From Propionibacteriaceae bacterium (lineage in GTDB: Bacteria > Actinomycetota > Actinomycetes > Propionibacteriales > Propionibacteriaceae): 6,914 nucleotides of DNA. Shown in pieces: positions 6,329-6,914 of this stretch (position 1 is the stretch's first letter; each line of letters opens with the position of its first letter). Location: NCBI GenBank assembly GCA_030528545.1, contig JAUMYR010000105.1:2885-9798 (forward strand), in the 5' to 3' direction. Both the position numbers and the translations under genes were made by a program. The notes under the pieces were generated by a model. That model was given only the letters and a program-made list of their open reading frames with translations. It did not search any database and had not been told where the DNA came from.

Positions 6329-6643
6329 TGGCATGGTGGTGGCCGTGAATCGTGGAGCACGGCCGGCGCCTTTGACGGAGGGTGATGACGATCCGGTCGT
6401 TGCGGGCGGTAGGGATGACCGTCGGCGATGCCAAGCCGGGTTTCATCACCCTCAGTCATCTTGGACGCGCCCCACGCGCCAGTGGCTGAGGCGTCCCCAC
6501 CTCTAGGCCAACGCAGCGGCGTCCAGGCCTAAGCGAGAACACCTACCAGCATTCGGGAGCCCGGTTGCGGACCATCGTCCTGGTCGGACGGCGGGTGAGC
6601 CTGGTCAGGTTCAGTGCCCCAGGAAGCCCCTAACTTCTTCCTT

Positions 6644-6658
6644 CCTTGTAAGACAAGG
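6644..6658. repeat. Inverted repeat CCTTGT-aag-ACAAGG beside a pyrimidine tract
   Basis: A perfect 6-bp stem with a 3-nt loop immediately follows the pyrimidine-only run CTTCTTCCTTCC (6634-6645). Neither strand has a T-run after the stem, so a terminator role is unsupported. Confidence 0.35.
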
Positions 6659-6798
6659 CGTCTGACTCGACTCGGACACGCTCGGCACCGGCGACGCCAC
6701 ACAAGCAGAGGAACGAGACCAGGTCCGGCACAGGCAGTGACGATTGAATTACGCGCAGACCGACGATCCAGACCCGCGACCTGCGCCAGGTTCGCCCA

Positions 6799-6821
6799 GG
6801 CGGCCCGTCCCCGGTGCCGCC
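6799..6821 (-). terminator. Putative GC-rich terminator of the minus-strand gene
   Basis: GGCGGC (6799-6804) and GCCGCC (6816-6821) form a 6-bp stem with an 11-nt loop, 13 bp past the stop codon of the minus-strand biotinyl-domain gene. No U-run follows on that strand. Position and GC strength suggest a terminator of the U-less actinobacterial kind. Confidence 0.3.
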
Positions 6822-6834
6822 ACGGTCTCGGCTC

Positions 6835-6914
6835 CTACTCAATGACGCAGATGAGGTCACCGCCCTCGACCTGGGTGGTGCCGGGCAGCACCACGCGGAC
6901 GACCCGGCCCGCGG
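6835..6914 (-). CDS. Biotinyl/lipoyl-type domain protein, C-terminal fragment
   Basis: On the minus strand an open frame enters from the right edge and ends at TAG (6835-6837). Its 25 residues read AGRVVRVVLPG followed by TTQVEGGDLICVIE. This is the second half of a biotinyl/lipoyl hammerhead domain, where such proteins have a G-x-V-x-x-(I/V)-x-V-x-x-G-x-x-V-x-x-G-(D/Q)-x-L-x-x-I-E pattern. Ending at VIE resembles the extreme C-terminus of acetyl-CoA carboxylase biotin carrier proteins (AccB) and of some decarboxylase biotin subunits. The lysine-bearing MKM turn would lie just outside the window, so biotin versus lipoate cannot be decided here. It is convergent with efeB. The gene call rests on a short match. 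Confidence 0.6.
   Translation of the reverse strand, partial: AGRVVRVVLPGTTQVEGGDLICVIE

Larger units (their letters stand above)
6079..6834. other. Gene-free convergent intergenic region rich in inverted repeats
   Basis: About 756 bp lie between convergent efeB and the minus-strand biotinyl-domain gene. Short open frames exist on both strands (for example 6240-6506 plus and 6160-6459 minus), but their translations are rich in Arg and Pro, lack recognisable motifs and look like chance frames in GC-rich DNA. The left part (6084-6168) holds three successive inverted repeats, including an iron-box-like element. The rest holds a 16-bp perfect palindrome (6313-6328), several GGACG/CGTCC hairpins, a hairpin beside a pyrimidine tract (6634-6658) and a GC hairpin next to the minus-strand gene. 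No tRNA, rRNA, tmRNA or CRISPR pattern was seen. It may be decayed sequence or encode a small RNA. Confidence 0.6.

Noticed and set aside
6160..6506. Short frames on both strands in the gap (6191-6385, 6240-6506, 6160-6459, 6135-6449)
   Set aside because: Low-complexity Arg/Pro-rich translations with no recognised domain; no convincing ribosome binding site was seen. A decayed gene remains possible but cannot be named.
6470..6560. Possible cobalamin riboswitch on the minus strand, because a GCCACTG string occurs near 6479-6485
   Set aside because: The other conserved parts (the GGTG...TCC pairing element and the downstream closing box) are not found, and no cobalamin-related gene follows.
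6541..6640. Possible SRP, RNase P or tmRNA because of several short stems
   Set aside because: None of the conserved core sequences of these RNAs is present.
6644..6658. CCTTGT/ACAAGG hairpin as a terminator
   Set aside because: Neither strand has a T-run after the stem, and no gene ends close by.
6630..6860. Minus-strand frame of 76 codons near the right edge
   Set aside because: It overlaps the biotinyl-domain gene in another frame and has no motif; the biotinyl frame gives the better family match.

Overview
The window is high-GC DNA from an actinobacterium. The evidence is the strong G/C third-position bias in leuCD, an IclR-family regulator divergent from leuCD, an actinobacterial-style EfeUOB iron-uptake operon and DtxR/IdeR-like iron boxes. 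A Propionibacteriaceae-type organism is possible, but the sequence alone does not fix the genus.

Layout. Positions 1-301 (minus strand) hold the first 100 codons of an IclR-family regulator, very probably the LeuR/NdgR-type regulator of leucine synthesis. It diverges across about 80 bp from leuC and leuD (381-2394), the two subunits of isopropylmalate isomerase. The divergent region holds back-to-back promoters and a TGCGA-N10-TCGCA dyad that overlaps both. A hairpin at about 2446-2467 probably ends the leuCD transcript. A promoter region with an iron-box-like element (2471-2489) then precedes efeU-efeO-efeB (2535-6078). These three genes are joined by two 4-bp ATGA overlaps and encode a complete elemental-iron uptake system: Ftr1-type permease, cupredoxin/M75 lipoprotein and Tat-exported DyP peroxidase. 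A stretch of about 756 bp (6079-6834) has no convincing gene but many inverted repeats. It is followed on the minus strand by the C-terminal 25 residues of a biotinyl/lipoyl-type domain protein that runs out of the window.

How the parts work together. The left half is a leucine biosynthesis unit under a local regulator. The right half is an iron acquisition operon probably repressed by a DtxR/IdeR-type metalloregulator when iron is plentiful. LeuC is itself a [4Fe-4S] enzyme, but nothing in the sequence shows shared regulation.

The genes belong to known families. The part least explained is the convergent intergenic region after efeB. It holds a second, more symmetrical iron-box-like element (6113-6131) that shares 11 of 12 core bases with the one in front of efeU, followed at once by a strong 29-nt dyad (6140-6168), with no recognisable gene downstream. 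It could be a terminator cluster, an orphan iron-regulated promoter for a small RNA, or the remains of a lost iron-regulated gene.
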